A program made the translations under genes and the position numbers. The notes under the pieces are model-generated. The model had not been told where the DNA came from and did not search any database. It was given only the letters and a program-made list of their open reading frames with translations. Of a stretch of DNA of 5,993 nucleotides, positions 5,196 to 5,993 are shown piece after piece. The DNA comes from Rickettsiales bacterium. GTDB lineage: Bacteria; Pseudomonadota; Alphaproteobacteria; Rickettsiales; UBA3002. Positions within the stretch are counted from its first letter, which is position 1; each line of letters opens with the position of its first letter. The stretch lies in NCBI GenBank assembly GCA_002725445.1, contig PBPD01000157.1, positions 1 to 5,993 of the forward strand, written 5' to 3'.

Positions 5196-5993
5196 CTACT
5201 GCGAACTCAACCAATCTTCATGCAATTTCACAAGATCTATCGGCGCTCCACCTTCGCACCGATTTAGGGTTTTCTGCAGTGCTTTTATGAGCAGCTCTGA
5301 AGACAATTTCCCGTCTCTTACTTTGTTTAACTCCGGTCTTAAGCAGAACTCGTTAAAAAACCATTCGAGACGATCTTTAAGTAGATGAATAGCCTCCATA
5401 TTCGGTGATGGCCTGCGCAGTTCTTCAATCGGAATTTCTGTAATCTTTGATAGTTTTTGCAGTTGATCGACAGAATAATAATCAGCAGGAAAGCGATCTC
5501 GTTTTTGTGAATTACATGAGCCACAAAGACAAGTGGCGGTGCCATCGAGTGGCCACAACATCGCTAGTGGACGCGTATGGTCTAAATGCATTTTCTTCCT
5601 GCCGGAAATTTGCGCTTCGCAATTAAAACACTTGCCGGAAAATTTTGACCATACATCGTCAGCAAGCTCCCGCCCGCCAGTTATATGCCGATACCTCAAC
5701 TGTGGGCTTTCCCCATAAAGATCTGTAAGCAGCAATTCTAACGCTCTACGTCTTGCGGCGTCTTCCTTCATTTGCGCAGCAGTCCTCTGTGGGTTATGAG
5801 CTGCATTAACTTCATACTTTTTGCAATAACGGCATTCAAGCTGATAGCCATATTCAAGCTGCAGGGTTTCACCTGTTTCCTTGTTATGAAGCTTACCAAA
5901 ACCAGTATGAGAACATGGTCTTCTGTGTTCAGCTACACAGTGGTTAGAGAAACTGAGGTGTATTCTCTCATTATCAATATTAATAGGAAGAAA
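5196..5993 (-). CDS. HNH endonuclease, probable restriction partner (5' end outside the window)
   Basis: The reverse-strand frame is open without a stop from the right edge to TAG at 5198-5196, giving 265 visible residues. The Met at 5771 is therefore probably internal, since the frame upstream of it reads as coherent protein. Visible residues 18-57 hold several Cys and His (HCVAEH, PCSH, ECRYC), suggesting a zinc-binding module. The HNH nuclease core follows: a CFNC pair (122-125), HLDH (136-139) with the catalytic His, then CLCGSCNSQK with Cys 157 and 160, Asn 161 and Lys 164. The two CxxC pairs would hold a structural zinc around the beta-beta-alpha metal fold. The Asn often found between the DH and the second CxxC in HNH proteins is not obvious here (TATCLC). 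About 100 residues of unrecognised C-terminal sequence follow. Its position tail to tail with a methyltransferase, with a 2-base gap, suggests that it is the cleaving half of a restriction-modification system. An unrelated homing-type or repair HNH protein remains possible. Confidence 0.85.
   Translation of the reverse strand, partial: FLPINIDNERIHLSFSNHCVAEHRRPCSHTGFGKLHNKETGETLQLEYGYQLECRYCKKYEVNAAHNPQRTAAQMKEDAARRRALELLLTDLYGESPQLRYRHITGGRELADDVWSKFSGKCFNCEAQISGRKKMHLDHTRPLAMLWPLDGTATCLCGSCNSQKRDRFPADYYSVDQLQKLSKITEIPIEELRRPSPNMEAIHLLKDRLEWFFNEFCLRPELNKVRDGKLSSELLIKALQKTLNRCEGGAPIDLVKLHEDWLSSQ

Noticed and set aside
5182..5221. Inverted repeat ATGAAGA/TCTTCAT at the convergent junction as a bidirectional terminator
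   Set aside because: It is only 7 pairs with a 26-base loop, low in GC and without T tracts, so probably chance.
5533..5718. Forward frame opposite the HNH gene
   Set aside because: It is a shadow of the HNH coding strand with no ribosome site or recognisable domain.

Overview
The window looks like a piece of a mobile or accessory region from a Gram-negative bacterium, most likely a proteobacterium. The reasons are Shine-Dalgarno-led, tightly overlapping genes, RepB/ParB-type proteins of a kind common on proteobacterial plasmids and islands, and a sharp change of base composition inside the window. The organism cannot be named from the sequence alone.

Left part (1-2434, moderate GC): a compact forward operon of three genes joined by ATGA stop/start overlaps. 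They are the tail of a gene cut by the left edge (possibly the C-terminal part of a serine-recombinase-like protein), a ParB-like protein, and a second ParB-like protein of the RepB plasmid-partition type. No ParA is visible. Ten bases after the last stop codon begins a GC-rich stretch (about 62% G+C over 2221-2400) without a convincing gene. It folds by eye into a series of hairpins and ends in a clear intrinsic terminator at 2406-2434. I read it as a candidate structured RNA or structured 3' tail of the operon. It is the least explained item in the window.

Right part (2435-5993, clearly more AT-rich): a forward 890-residue DNA methyltransferase containing two complete, internally homologous amino-methyltransferase domains (TSPPY and TSPPF catalytic motifs). 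Tail to tail with it, only 2 bases away, is a reverse-strand HNH nuclease gene. Its frame runs open to the right edge, so its start lies outside the window. Together they look like a type II-like restriction-modification system in which the methylase protects DNA that the HNH enzyme would cut.

Overall picture (inference): a recombinase/ParB/RepB mobility or maintenance module, closed by a structured RNA and terminator, followed by a restriction-modification cargo of different base composition. The regions without a gene are 2203-2520 (structured segment, terminator and AT-rich leader of the methylase) and the 2-base gap 5194-5195. No tRNA, rRNA, CRISPR array or insertion sequence was seen.
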